Source of the DNA: CBDAQA01 sp965198865
GTDB taxonomy: Bacteria > Planctomycetota > Phycisphaerae > Tepidisphaerales > Tepidisphaeraceae
Direction: 5' to 3'
DNA: 64,000 nt
Assembly (NCBI GenBank): GCA_965198865.1
Contig: CBDAQA010000009.1
Span: 310,001 to 374,000 of the forward strand
The translations under genes and the position numbers were made by a program. The notes beneath the pieces were generated by a model that searched no databases, was not told the DNA's origin, and saw nothing but the letters and a program-made list of their open reading frames with translations. This document shows, piece after piece, positions 32,925-41,105 of this stretch; the stretch's first letter is position 1, and every line of letters starts with the position of its first letter.

Positions 32925-33800
32925 TCATGTGCGTCGGCTGAGCAGTTGCACCAGCGCCCGGTCGTACGGCTGGTCGGTGTAGATCGCGTGGTACTCCGCG
33001 TCGCCGCCGACGCAGGCCCGGCGGACGTCGGTCAGGTAGGTCTGCACCTGCCGCTGGTACGCCTCGCGCACGTCGGCCGGGTCGACCTGCACCCGCTCGC
33101 CGGTCTCCAGGTCCTCCAGCGTCACCTGCTTCTCGTACGGCAGGTCGATCTCCGCGCGGTCCAGCAGGTGCAGCACCATTCCCTGGTGCTTGCGATAGCG
33201 CAGGTGCTGCAGCGCCCGGATGAGCTCTGCCGGGTCGACCCAGAGGTCGCTGACCAGCACCACCAGCGACCGCCGCGGCAGCCGCTCGGCCAGCGCGTGC
33301 AGCTGCGCCGGCAGGTCCGTCTGCTTGCCCGGCTTCACCGCCTCCAGAATCTTGAACAGCCGATCCAGGTGCGCCGGCGACGACCCCGGGGGCAGCTCGG
33401 CCCGCACCCGGTCGTCCACCGACACGAATCCCGCCAGGTCCTGCTGCGTGCTGAGCAGGTAGGCCAGGCAGGCGCACAGGTGCCGGCCGTAGTCCAGCTT
33501 CCCGCCGAAGGTCATGCTGTTGCTGGTGTCCAGCACCAGCGTGGCCCGCAGGTTCGTCTCCTGCTCGTACAGCTTGACGTAGTACCGGTCCGACCGGGCG
33601 TACGCCCGCCAGTCCAGGTGGCGGATCTCGTCGCCCGGCTGGTAGTCGCGGTGCTCGGAGAACTCGACCGAGAACCCCTTGTGCGGCGACTTGTGCTGAC
33701 CGGTGATGACCCCCTCGACCACCTGTCGAGCCGTGAACTGCAGCTTGGAGACGCGGGCCGCGTCGGTGGGGGCGAAGAACTTGTAGCGGTGGATCGGCAC
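32925..33800 (-). CDS. DUF58 protein (MoxR-associated vWA-like)
   Basis: A 291-aa protein of the DUF58 type: FTARQVVEGVITGQHKSPHKG, VEFSEHRDYQPGDEIRHLDW, RSDRYYVKLYEQE, then a vWA-like domain with LDTSNSMTFG (a MIDAS-like DxSxS) and VVLVSDLWVD. DUF58 proteins usually work with a MoxR AAA ATPase; none is adjacent here. The GTG start at 33800 lies 60 nt downstream of and in frame with the stop of the lactonase gene, so the two are likely co-transcribed. There is no in-frame ATG nearby. Confidence 0.85.
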   Translation of the reverse strand: MPIHRYKFFAPTDAARVSKLQFTARQVVEGVITGQHKSPHKGFSVEFSEHRDYQPGDEIRHLDWRAYARSDRYYVKLYEQETNLRATLVLDTSNSMTFGGKLDYGRHLCACLAYLLSTQQDLAGFVSVDDRVRAELPPGSSPAHLDRLFKILEAVKPGKQTDLPAQLHALAERLPRRSLVVLVSDLWVDPAELIRALQHLRYRKHQGMVLHLLDRAEIDLPYEKQVTLEDLETGERVQVDPADVREAYQRQVQTYLTDVRRACVGGDAEYHAIYTDQPYDRALVQLLSRRT

Positions 33801-33860
33801 TGCCTGCTTGTAGTCGGCGACCGGTGTGGTGTTGCCGTCGTCATCGAGGCGGTCGCGCCG

Positions 33861-35018
33861 CTACCGGGCCGCCCGGTCGAACAGCACGCACGTCGGCGAG
33901 CCGATGTCGGCCGACGCCGCTTCGGTCGAGAGCCCGCCGGTCGCCGGATCGATCTTGAATGCTTTCACCGACGCCGAGTTCTGGTTCGCCACGAACAGCC
34001 AGCGGCCAGCCGGGTCGATCGCGAAGTGCCGGGGCGTCTTGCCGAGCGTCGATTGCCAGCTGAGGGGCGTCAGCTTCCCGTCGGACGGATCCCGACGCAG
34101 CACAACGATCACGTTCTGGCCACGGACGGATGCGTAGACGAACCGATCGTCGGCGCCGAGCGCGATCTCCGAGCCGGTGTCGCCTGCTGTGATCGGGCGT
34201 GACAACAGCGGCGTCTCCTGCACCGGCGTCAGCGCGCCGCGGGCGGCGTCGTACTGGTACGTGATCGCCGTGACGCCCATCTCGGTGACGGCGTAGGCGA
34301 ACCGGCCGGCGCGGGTGAAGCAGATCCGCCGCGGGCCCGAGCCGGGTGGCGTGGCGACGAACGGCGGATCGTTCGCCGTCAACGTGTGACCCTCGGAGTC
34401 CACGCGGTAGCTCACGATCTGGTCGCAGCCGAGGTCGGGCACGAAGGCGAACCTACCGGCCGGGTCGAGCGTGACCGTGTGCGGGTGCGCCTCGGCCTGA
34501 CGGGCGTGGTTCACGCTCGAACCCTTGTGCTGGAGCACGACGGTCGGCGGCTGAAGCTGGCCGGCCGCGTCGATCGGCAGCAGCGCGACGTTCGCCGAGC
34601 TGTACGCCACGGTGATCAGGTTCCGGCCGGCCGCGTCCAACAGCAGGAAGGTGCCCCGGTCGCCGCCGAGCGGCTGGGGACGCATTGCGCGGAGCGAGCC
34701 ATCCGCGGACACCGCGTAGGTGTCCACCGTGCCGTCGGCCGGGCGGGGCGGCTGCCCGCGCTTGGCGTTGCTGGCGTAGATGAACTTCCCGTCGGCCGAC
34801 ATCGCCAGGAACTCCGGCGCCTCCGCCTGCGCGACCAGCGCCGGCGGGCCGACGAATTGCCCCGTGGTCGGGTCGAGCTCAAGTCGGTAGATCCCCTTCC
34901 GCGGGTCGTGCCCGCTGGTGCCGACGTACACCCGCATCGTCGCCGGCGGGGCCGCGGCGACGCCACCCGCCACCATGAGCAGCGCCAACACCCCCACGAT
35001 CGCCAACATTTGTTGCAT
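33861..35018 (-). CDS. Lactonase family seven-bladed beta-propeller protein (Pgl-like), secreted
   Basis: A 385-aa protein with a signal peptide (MLAIVGVLALLMVAGGVAAA). The mature part repeats propeller strands such as YVGTSGHDPRKGIYRLELDP, PEFLAMSADGKFIYASN, AHPHTVTLDPAGRFAFVPDL and PRHFAIDPAGRWLFVANQNS. This is the lactonase/YbhE family; cytosolic members are 6-phosphogluconolactonases. Export makes that reaction unlikely, so the substrate is unknown. It precedes the DUF58 gene on the same strand. Confidence 0.82.
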   Translation of the reverse strand: MQQMLAIVGVLALLMVAGGVAAAPPATMRVYVGTSGHDPRKGIYRLELDPTTGQFVGPPALVAQAEAPEFLAMSADGKFIYASNAKRGQPPRPADGTVDTYAVSADGSLRAMRPQPLGGDRGTFLLLDAAGRNLITVAYSSANVALLPIDAAGQLQPPTVVLQHKGSSVNHARQAEAHPHTVTLDPAGRFAFVPDLGCDQIVSYRVDSEGHTLTANDPPFVATPPGSGPRRICFTRAGRFAYAVTEMGVTAITYQYDAARGALTPVQETPLLSRPITAGDTGSEIALGADDRFVYASVRGQNVIVVLRRDPSDGKLTPLSWQSTLGKTPRHFAIDPAGRWLFVANQNSASVKAFKIDPATGGLSTEAASADIGSPTCVLFDRAAR

Positions 35019-35169
35019 GGTGACCCACTCTAGCCACGCCCGGTCGTTTTGTTCCCCGTTCGAGTTTTACTGTATCCGGCGTCGGCCGCCGATCGAGGTA
35101 CGATCGACGCGTTGACTCTTTCATGTTGTCCGCCAAATTCGCCGCCGCGCTCAACGATGACCAATACGT

Positions 35170-35379
35170 TTGCAGCGGCACCGACGAGTCGGCGACCGCA
35201 CGCTCAACCGCTACCGCGCCCTCGCCCGGCGGCAGCTGGGCGCGGCCCGCGAGACCGGCTCCGTCCCGCCCGCGGCCGACGAGACGTCGGCCGTGCTGCA
35301 GGACTGCTTGGACGAGGTCGAGCGGGTCCAACTGATGCTCCGCATCAGCCCGCGGCTGCGCGAGCGCCACGGCGACTGA
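35170..35379 (+). CDS. Small hypothetical protein, uncertain
   Basis: A 69-aa frame reading QRHRRVGDRTLNRYRALARR and ending DEVERVQLMLRISPRLRERHGD. The helical, charged composition and its stop 13 nt before the next plus-strand gene favour a real gene. The start is doubtful (TTG 35170; no ATG in frame). I recognise no family. Confidence 0.35.
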   Translation: MQRHRRVGDRTLNRYRALARRQLGAARETGSVPPAADETSAVLQDCLDEVERVQLMLRISPRLRERHGD

Positions 35380-35392
35380 CCCCGGGGACCGG

Positions 35393-35788
35393 ATGACCCT
35401 TGATTTGCTTGCCCGTGCTCCAGCCGAGGCGTTGGACGTCAACGCCCTCATCGTGCTGGTCTCGGTCGGCGTCGCCGCCGCGGCTGCGCTCTTGGTCGCG
35501 GTGCCGATCGTCATAGCGATCCGGCGTCGCCATCGGCAGCGCGAGGGCCTTGCCAGCGTCGGCGTCCTGTGGGCGCTGGTCGCCGCGACAACGGTCATCT
35601 GGGCGATCAACCGCGACTGGTCCGCCAAGGCCGAGCGCCAGCGGCAGATCGAGAGCGGCGACGTCGACCCTCGCGAGGCCGCACCCAGCCCGGCGCAGCC
35701 GTGGCCGCTGTGGGGCGCCCTGGGCATCGCCTACGCCGGGCTGCTGTTTTGGTCGAGTCGGACGGAGCCGGGCCGCGCCGGCCCGTGA
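35393..35788 (+). CDS. Small hypothetical membrane protein
   Basis: A 131-aa protein with three hydrophobic helices: ALIVLVSVGVAAAAALLVAVPIVIAI, a second around VGVLWALVAATTVIWAI, and a third around WGALGIAYAGLLFWSS. They are linked by an Arg-rich loop (RRRHRQREG) and a charged loop with RQRQIESGDVDPREA. No family is recognised. It probably sits in the cytoplasmic membrane. The small frame at 35170 may be co-transcribed with it. Confidence 0.5.
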   Translation: MTLDLLARAPAEALDVNALIVLVSVGVAAAAALLVAVPIVIAIRRRHRQREGLASVGVLWALVAATTVIWAINRDWSAKAERQRQIESGDVDPREAAPSPAQPWPLWGALGIAYAGLLFWSSRTEPGRAGP

Positions 35789-35916
35789 CCAGCGCAGCTC
35801 GTGTTTCGGGCGGTCAATTTCGCGTTGAAAGCCAGCGCTCCCCGCACCAAGACGCAACCTCTGGTGGCCTCGGGCCGGCTCTGTTTTCTACCGGTGTACT
35901 GCGGTAAACTCACCCC

Positions 35917-37395
35917 GTGGCAAAACGGCTGTTCCTCGAGACCTTCGGCTGCCAGATGAACGTGCTCGACAGCGAGCTGGTGCTCGGCCAGCTGCGCGGG
36001 CAGGGGTACGTCTCGACCGACGACCGCGACACGGCCGACGTCGTCGTGTTCAACACCTGCAGCGTCCGCGAGCACGCCGAGCAAAAGGTGTGGTCGCGCC
36101 TCGGCGAGCTGCGCGACCGCAAGCAGGCCGACCCCGGCGTGGTCGTCGGCGTGATCGGCTGCATGGCCGAGCGAGACGGCAACGACTTGTTCCGCAAGTT
36201 CCCCCACGTCGACGTGCTCTGCGGCCCCGGCGAGCTGGACAAGCTGGCCGGCATGATCCACAACGCGGTCGTCACGGCTTCGGCCAACGGCCGGCCCGAC
36301 CGGCAGGTGGCGCTGATGGGCAGCACCGTCCGCCGGTCGTCCACGCTCGTGGCGGCCGAGGACAACCTGGAACTGCTGGACCTGTCGCGCAGCGTCAGCG
36401 CCCACGACGCCCCGGCCCAGGCGTACGTGCGGATCACGCGCGGGTGCAACAAGTTCTGCACCTACTGCGTCGTGCCCTACACGCGCGGGCCGGAGGTGCA
36501 CCGCCCGCCGCAGAACATCGTGGACGAGGTGGTCCGGTTGGCCAACGCTGGCGTGCGCGAGGTGACGCTGCTCGGGCAGACGATCAACCACTACGCGTTC
36601 AAGCACGGCGACGGACGGACGACCACGTTCGCCGACCTGCTCTACGCCGTCCACGAGGCGACGCCGGGCCTGGCCCGGCTGCGGTTCGTCACCAGCTACC
36701 CGCGCGACTTCACCGATGACGCGCTGATGGCGATGCGCGACTGCGACCGCATCTGCCGCTACCTGCACGTCCCCGCCCAGAGCGGCAGCGATCGCATCCT
36801 CAAGGCGATGAACCGCGGCTACACGGCCGGGCAGTACCTGGAGTTCATCGACCGGGCCCGCGGCTTCATGCCCGACGTGTCGCTGGCCAGCGACTTCATC
36901 GTCGGCTTCCCGACCGAGACCGACGACGACTTCGCCGCCACGGTCGAGCTGACGAGGCACTGCCGGTTCAAGAACAGCTTCATCTTCAAGTACAGCCCAC
37001 GCCCCGGCACGACCGCCATCGACCGGTTCACCGACGACGTGCCCCAGGACGTGAAGCGCCGGCGGAACAACGAGCTGCTGGCCGTGCAGTCGGCCGTGTG
37101 CGAGGCGAACAACCGCGAGATGGTCGGGCAGGTCGTGACCGTGCTCGTCGAGGGGCAGAGCAAGCTGGCCACCAAGACCGCCTACCCGGCGAGCAACGTC
37201 GAGCTGGGCTGGGAGAGGCGCCGCCGCCCGACCGAGCCGGCCTCGTCGCAGCTCGTCGGTCGCACGGGTGGCGACCAGATCGTGGTGTTTGATGGCGACA
37301 CCTCGCAGGTTGGCCAACTGGTGGACGTGGAGGTGACGGCCGCCCGCAACCTGACGCTGTTCGCGCGCGTCCTCTCCGTTGGAGCGTTCGCATGA
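35917..37395 (+). CDS. miaB: tRNA-2-methylthio-N6-dimethylallyladenosine synthase
   Basis: A 492-aa radical-SAM methylthiotransferase that adds a methylthio group to i6A37 of tRNAs. The N-terminal UPF0004 domain holds the auxiliary-cluster cysteines Cys12 (FGCQMN), Cys48 (NTCSVRE) and Cys82 (IGCMAE). The radical SAM motif is Cys177-Cys181-Cys184 in GCNKFCTYCVVPYTRG. A C-terminal TRAM domain (residues ~405-490, GQVVTVLVEGQS...) has a small insertion. GTG 35917 starts the protein. Its stop overlaps the next gene (ATGA), so the two are translationally coupled. Confidence 0.93.
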   Translation: MAKRLFLETFGCQMNVLDSELVLGQLRGQGYVSTDDRDTADVVVFNTCSVREHAEQKVWSRLGELRDRKQADPGVVVGVIGCMAERDGNDLFRKFPHVDVLCGPGELDKLAGMIHNAVVTASANGRPDRQVALMGSTVRRSSTLVAAEDNLELLDLSRSVSAHDAPAQAYVRITRGCNKFCTYCVVPYTRGPEVHRPPQNIVDEVVRLANAGVREVTLLGQTINHYAFKHGDGRTTTFADLLYAVHEATPGLARLRFVTSYPRDFTDDALMAMRDCDRICRYLHVPAQSGSDRILKAMNRGYTAGQYLEFIDRARGFMPDVSLASDFIVGFPTETDDDFAATVELTRHCRFKNSFIFKYSPRPGTTAIDRFTDDVPQDVKRRRNNELLAVQSAVCEANNREMVGQVVTVLVEGQSKLATKTAYPASNVELGWERRRRPTEPASSQLVGRTGGDQIVVFDGDTSQVGQLVDVEVTAARNLTLFARVLSVGAFA

Positions 37396-37610
37396 CCGAC
37401 GATGGGCGCGACGTCCTCCGTGCTGTCGCCGAACTGACCTCCGGGCAGATCCAGCTCGTTGAGTATTCGGACTTGGCCACGCACATGGGCTGGCCCGAGG
37501 GCCGCGTGCGCATCGCCGCTGGCCAACTTCGGACGCGCGGCCTCTGCCAAGCCACCTTCGGTGGCCTTCAGCTGGCTACGGCTGGCTTGGTCGTGGCGTA
37601 CGAGGACTGA
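37392..37610 (+). CDS. Small winged-helix-like protein coupled to miaB
   Basis: A 72-aa protein: RDVLRAVAELTSGQIQLVEY, then LATHMGWPEGRVRIAAGQLRTRGL and a beta-hairpin-like QATFGGLQLATAG. The helix-turn-helix plus wing layout suggests DNA or RNA binding. It overlaps the miaB stop by 4 nt (ATGA). No family name can be given. Its 3' end overlaps the convergent gene at 37568 by 43 nt. Confidence 0.6.
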   Translation: MTDDGRDVLRAVAELTSGQIQLVEYSDLATHMGWPEGRVRIAAGQLRTRGLCQATFGGLQLATAGLVVAYED

Positions 37611-37972
37611 GCCGGCGCCGATCGGATAAACACGACATGTCCACGTCGACGACGCAAGGCTAGGCGCTCCGGATGCCCGCTCACCCCCGGCCGGACCCGA
37701 AGGAGGTATCGGCCATTGGTACGCACCCTCAGACGTTCGCACTCGTCCAGCCAACCGAGGGCCTCACTGGCGGCCAAGACGAACCTGGGGTCCACCGGTT
37801 GACCATCAAAGGTGATGCCGGCAGGAGCCCGTTCCGGAAGGGAGTCGGACTCCTCGGCCGCGACTTCTGCCCGCAGTCGCTCGGCCAGTTGGAGCGCGGC
37901 CTCGGTCGCGACCTCGAGACCCGCGATGCCAAACGCAAGCCCGACAATTGAGATGATCAGCAGAATGCTCAC
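37568..37972 (-). CDS. Hypothetical membrane-anchored protein
   Basis: A 134-aa protein with one N-terminal hydrophobic helix (ILLIISIVGLAFGIAGLEVATEA) and a soluble, Arg-rich C-terminal part (ITFDGQPVDPRFVLAASEAL, RLRVRTNGRYLLRVRPG). It starts at a GTG that overlaps the stop codon of the upstream minus-strand gene (GTGA), which supports both as a coupled pair. No family is recognised. The tail overlaps the convergent 37392 gene. Confidence 0.5.
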   Translation of the reverse strand: MSILLIISIVGLAFGIAGLEVATEAALQLAERLRAEVAAEESDSLPERAPAGITFDGQPVDPRFVLAASEALGWLDECERLRVRTNGRYLLRVRPGVSGHPERLALRRRRGHVVFIRSAPAQSSYATTKPAVAS

Positions 37973-38172
37973 GTTTTTCCTTTACGGCGATCAACCCTAC
38001 GCTTCCACCACATCCTGAGCCACGGGAGGATACCGTACTTGCCGATCAACAGCGGGCCGACCACGACCTCAAGAAGCACTCTCCACCACGGCTCCTCCGG
38101 CTTGAGTTCGTGAACAATCCCGAACACGGTTAGCCCGATGACCGCCGTACAAAGGATCACGGCGCGTTCCAA
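37969..38172 (-). CDS. Small hypothetical membrane protein
   Basis: A 67-aa protein with two hydrophobic segments (AVILCTAVIGLTVFGIVHEL and VLLEVVVGPLLIGKYGILPWL) and a strongly basic end (WKRRVDRRKGKT), so the C-terminus should stay inside. The apparent start is TTG 38172 and is uncertain. It is coupled by a 4-nt overlap to the gene at 37568. Confidence 0.45.
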   Translation of the reverse strand: MERAVILCTAVIGLTVFGIVHELKPEEPWWRVLLEVVVGPLLIGKYGILPWLRMWWKRRVDRRKGKT

Positions 38173-38289
38173 TGCTCAAATTGCACTGCGAAGCGTTTTG
38201 CCGGTCTCCTCATCCATCGAGCGGCAAGATACCTGCTGAAATCCACGCGTGCCACGTCGACGCCTGCGCGGGCTTTGCTGCGACGGTGC

Positions 38290-38712
38290 CTACCGCTGGG
38301 TCCAATGTGTCAGCTGGCTGATCAGCATGCCCGTGTTCACTGGTTTGGCGAAGAAGTAGGTGGCCCCCGCATCCGGCAGGGCGCGGATCGTCTGCATCGA
38401 GTTGTCGCCGGACAGGATGATGATCGGCACGGCCGGGCCGAGCGTCGCGCGCAGTTGCTGGCTGAGCGCCAACCCGTTCGCGTCGGGCAGGTGGATGTCG
38501 ATCACGGCCGCCGACACCGGCGGGTGTTCGCCCGGCGACGTCGCCCGCGCCAGGGCCGCGGCCCCGGTCTCGCACCCGGCCACCGCGAAGCCGGCGCGGT
38601 TCAGCAGGACCGTCAGCGACCGCACCACCACCGGGTCGTCGTCCACCACCAGCACGGTCGGCCCGGCTGGCACCTCGGCAGGGCTCGGCGTTGATCGGGT
38701 TAACGTCGTCAT
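38290..38712 (-). CDS. Single-domain response regulator
   Basis: A 140-aa receiver protein: acidic pocket in VLVVDDDPVVV, phosphoacceptor Asp72 in VIDIHLPDANG, Ser101 and Lys123 in FAKPVNTG. There is no output domain. ATG 38712 has GGAGGCGG upstream, which fixes the start. It is transcribed divergently from the PQQ-propeller gene. No kinase is adjacent, so it is an orphan regulator. Confidence 0.85.
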   Translation of the reverse strand: MTTLTRSTPSPAEVPAGPTVLVVDDDPVVVRSLTVLLNRAGFAVAGCETGAAALARATSPGEHPPVSAAVIDIHLPDANGLALSQQLRATLGPAVPIIILSGDNSMQTIRALPDAGATYFFAKPVNTGMLISQLTHWTQR

Positions 38713-38788
38713 CGGTCCGCCTCCAATGGTTCGGCCCCGCACGTTATGGTTCACGTCCGGCCCGGGCAACGGTCGCACGGAGATAACG

Positions 38789-40429
38789 ATGATCCTGACA
38801 TTCGCCCGCCTCCGCCGGCCCCTGTTCATCGGCTGTTTCGCGCTCGTCGCCGCGCAGGCCGCCAACGCATCGACGGTCGTCTGCCCGACGGAAACCTTCC
38901 CGTCCCCCGACCCCTGGCGCGCCTGGGTCGCCGATGCCGCCGCCGGCCATGCCAGCGTCGAATGGCTGCAGGAGATGCTCGACAACCACGGCACCGACCT
39001 GATCGCGGTGCCGGACGGCGGCCTGATCAGCCTCCGGCAGGCGGTCGCCACGCTCCCCGCCGCCGCCCGCGCCGGGGTCGCCAATCGTTATGCGGCCCGG
39101 TTCGACGCCGACGCCGAGAAATTGCTCGGTCAGGTCCGCAGCCGCCCCGATCATGGGCTGGGCGATCTCTATGCGGTCGCGGTCCGATATCCGTTGTCGA
39201 CCGTCGCCAGCACGGCCCGATCCGCCGCCGCCGGCCGAGCGCTGGACCAGGGCGATGTGAGCGGCGCCCGCGCGCTGGCCATCCCAGGTGATGCCGCATC
39301 GGTCCGGCTCGCCGCATTGCCACCGGCGAACCCGCCGTTCGTCCCGCCGTTCGCCGCGGACTGGTACGCCAAGCTGAACAACTTCGGCGAGCCCCGCGTC
39401 ATTCCCGTGACGGCGGCCGACGTCACGTACACGACCGGCGAGCGCGGCACCTTGGCGAACCGCTCGGACGGCACCGTCCTCTGGCGGACGGCGGCGACTG
39501 GCCTGGCCGTCGATCCGGCGCTCGTCTCCGGCACCGGTCGCGGACCACTGTGCGTGCCGGCCGTGCTGTCGGACGGCACGGGCCGGGCGCAATTGGTCGT
39601 CGTCCGCGACGGGGCGAACCTCACCGCCTACCGGGCGAGCGACGGCCACCTGTTCTGGACCTCCGCCGGCGATCCCGCCTGGGCCGGCTTGTCCGTCCTC
39701 GGCCCGCCCACCGTGGATGGCCGGCTGGCGTTGGTCGTCGCACTGTCGATGGCGGACGCCGACACCGCGTCGCTGCAGTTGGTCGCGGCCGACGTGACCG
39801 ATGGCCACCCGGTCTGGCGGGCGAACCTGGGCACCGTGTCCGACCCGGTCCGCAGGCTCGACCTCTCCCGGTTCCGAATGAACGCGCCCGAGCCCTTTCG
39901 TGACGCGCCCACGCCGACGGTGGCCGGCGACCTGGTGATCGTGCCCGACAACGGAGGTGCGGTCGTGGCGGTCGACCGCTTCGGCGGCGACGTGCGTTGG
40001 GTCCGCCCCTACCCGCCGGCCACGATGGAGGGGAACCCCGGCCGCCGGATCGCCGGCATCGTGACGCTCCCGCCGCTGCCGCGGCCGGCGCTGTTGCGGT
40101 GGTCCGCCGCGGCCGTGGCCTGTGGCGACGTCGTCTGCGTCGCCCCGCAAGATGCGGCCCCCACGTGGGGACTGCACCGGATGACCGGCGCGGTGCTCTG
40201 GCAGACGTCGGCCCTGCCCGACGACGCCACCTGCGCCGGCGTGGTCGACGGCCGGTTCGTCCTGGGCGGCGAGGCGGTGACGTTCGTCGATCCCACCACC
40301 GGCGTGGCGGAGGAGACGTGGACCGCGCCCAGGGGCGAGGCGCTGACGGGACCGCCAACCGTGCGGGACGGGAAGTTATCGGTGCAGTCAACGGCAGGGG
40401 TTCTGCACCCTCAGCGGGCCGGTCGTTAG
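38789..40429 (+). CDS. Secreted PQQ-binding-like beta-propeller protein
   Basis: A 546-aa protein. The signal peptide (RRPLFIGCFALVAAQAANA) is followed by a ~150-residue helical region (WVADAAAGHASVEWLQEMLD...), then propeller repeats typical of PQQ-like/BamB proteins: LTAYRASDGHLFWTSAGDP, LVAADVTDGHPVWRANLG, VVAVDRFGGDVRWVRPYPP and GLHRMTGAVLWQTSALP. No dehydrogenase catalytic residues are evident, so it is more likely a scaffold or binding protein outside the membrane. GGAG lies 6 nt before ATG 38789. Confidence 0.75.
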   Translation: MILTFARLRRPLFIGCFALVAAQAANASTVVCPTETFPSPDPWRAWVADAAAGHASVEWLQEMLDNHGTDLIAVPDGGLISLRQAVATLPAAARAGVANRYAARFDADAEKLLGQVRSRPDHGLGDLYAVAVRYPLSTVASTARSAAAGRALDQGDVSGARALAIPGDAASVRLAALPPANPPFVPPFAADWYAKLNNFGEPRVIPVTAADVTYTTGERGTLANRSDGTVLWRTAATGLAVDPALVSGTGRGPLCVPAVLSDGTGRAQLVVVRDGANLTAYRASDGHLFWTSAGDPAWAGLSVLGPPTVDGRLALVVALSMADADTASLQLVAADVTDGHPVWRANLGTVSDPVRRLDLSRFRMNAPEPFRDAPTPTVAGDLVIVPDNGGAVVAVDRFGGDVRWVRPYPPATMEGNPGRRIAGIVTLPPLPRPALLRWSAAAVACGDVVCVAPQDAAPTWGLHRMTGAVLWQTSALPDDATCAGVVDGRFVLGGEAVTFVDPTTGVAEETWTAPRGEALTGPPTVRDGKLSVQSTAGVLHPQRAGR

Positions 40430-40440
40430 ATCGATCGTCG

Positions 40441-40519
40441 GCCGCTCGCGGCTTCGCGGACCCACGGGCGTGATGGTCGCCGCCGCACCACGGCGTTGGC
40501 CCGCGAAGCCGCAAGCGGC
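40441..40519. terminator. Inverted repeat between convergent genes (bidirectional terminator-like)
   Basis: 19-nt arms (40441-40459 and 40501-40519) pair with one mismatch; the core is CGGCTTCGCGG. It lies between the stops of the propeller and acetyltransferase genes. It may terminate both or be a dispersed palindrome. Confidence 0.55.
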
Positions 40520-40529
40520 TAGGCCCCGT

Positions 40530-41024
40530 TCATCCCGGCCCGACCGCTTCGCGGTCGAGCTCCAGGCGCATCTTCCACAGCCGCGCGCCGCCGGCCTCGG
40601 CCAATCGGTAGCCGAGGGATCGGTAGAACGAGACGGCCGGCACGTTGCCCGGCCCGACGTGGAGCTCGACCGTGGCGGCCTCCCAACTGCGGAAGTAGTG
40701 GACGGCGTGCTCGTGCAGCAGCCGGCCGAAGCCGAGCCGACGCCAGCGGGGGACGACGTAGAACAGGTTCACGTAGCCGACGGTCGATCCGTAGGGCACC
40801 TGCAGTTCGAGCTGGCCGACGACGTCGTCGCCGAGGAGGGCCAAGACGTGGCCGTCGGGGTACTCGGCGCAGCGCTTGCGGAGGCCGGCCAGGTAGGGCA
40901 GCCGGCGGTCGCCGGCGCGGTCGGAGCCGAGGCTGGCGGTGGCCGCGTCGCGGTAGCGGGCGTAGGCGGCCGGGCCGTCGCGGTCGACGTCGATCCGGCG
41001 GAACGTGAGCGGGGGGCCGGGCAC
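40530..41024 (-). CDS. GNAT-family N-acetyltransferase
   Basis: About 164 aa. The GNAT core is visible: GHVLALLGDDVVGQLELQVP (strand 2-3), VNLFYVVPRWRRLGFGRLLH with the acetyl-CoA-binding R-x-x-G-x-G/A loop, and VELHVGPGNVPAVSFYRSLGY for the C-terminal lobe. The substrate is unknown. The likely start is GTG 41024; no clear ribosome site exists. It is divergent from the ABC permease gene. Confidence 0.75.
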   Translation of the reverse strand: MPGPPLTFRRIDVDRDGPAAYARYRDAATASLGSDRAGDRRLPYLAGLRKRCAEYPDGHVLALLGDDVVGQLELQVPYGSTVGYVNLFYVVPRWRRLGFGRLLHEHAVHYFRSWEAATVELHVGPGNVPAVSFYRSLGYRLAEAGGARLWKMRLELDREAVGPG

Positions 41025-41105
41025 GCCCGGCGAGCATGACGACGTTTCTGACGACTCGCAACTGTGACGACCCGCGTATGATGCCGGCCCACGGAGGATC
41101 CCCGC

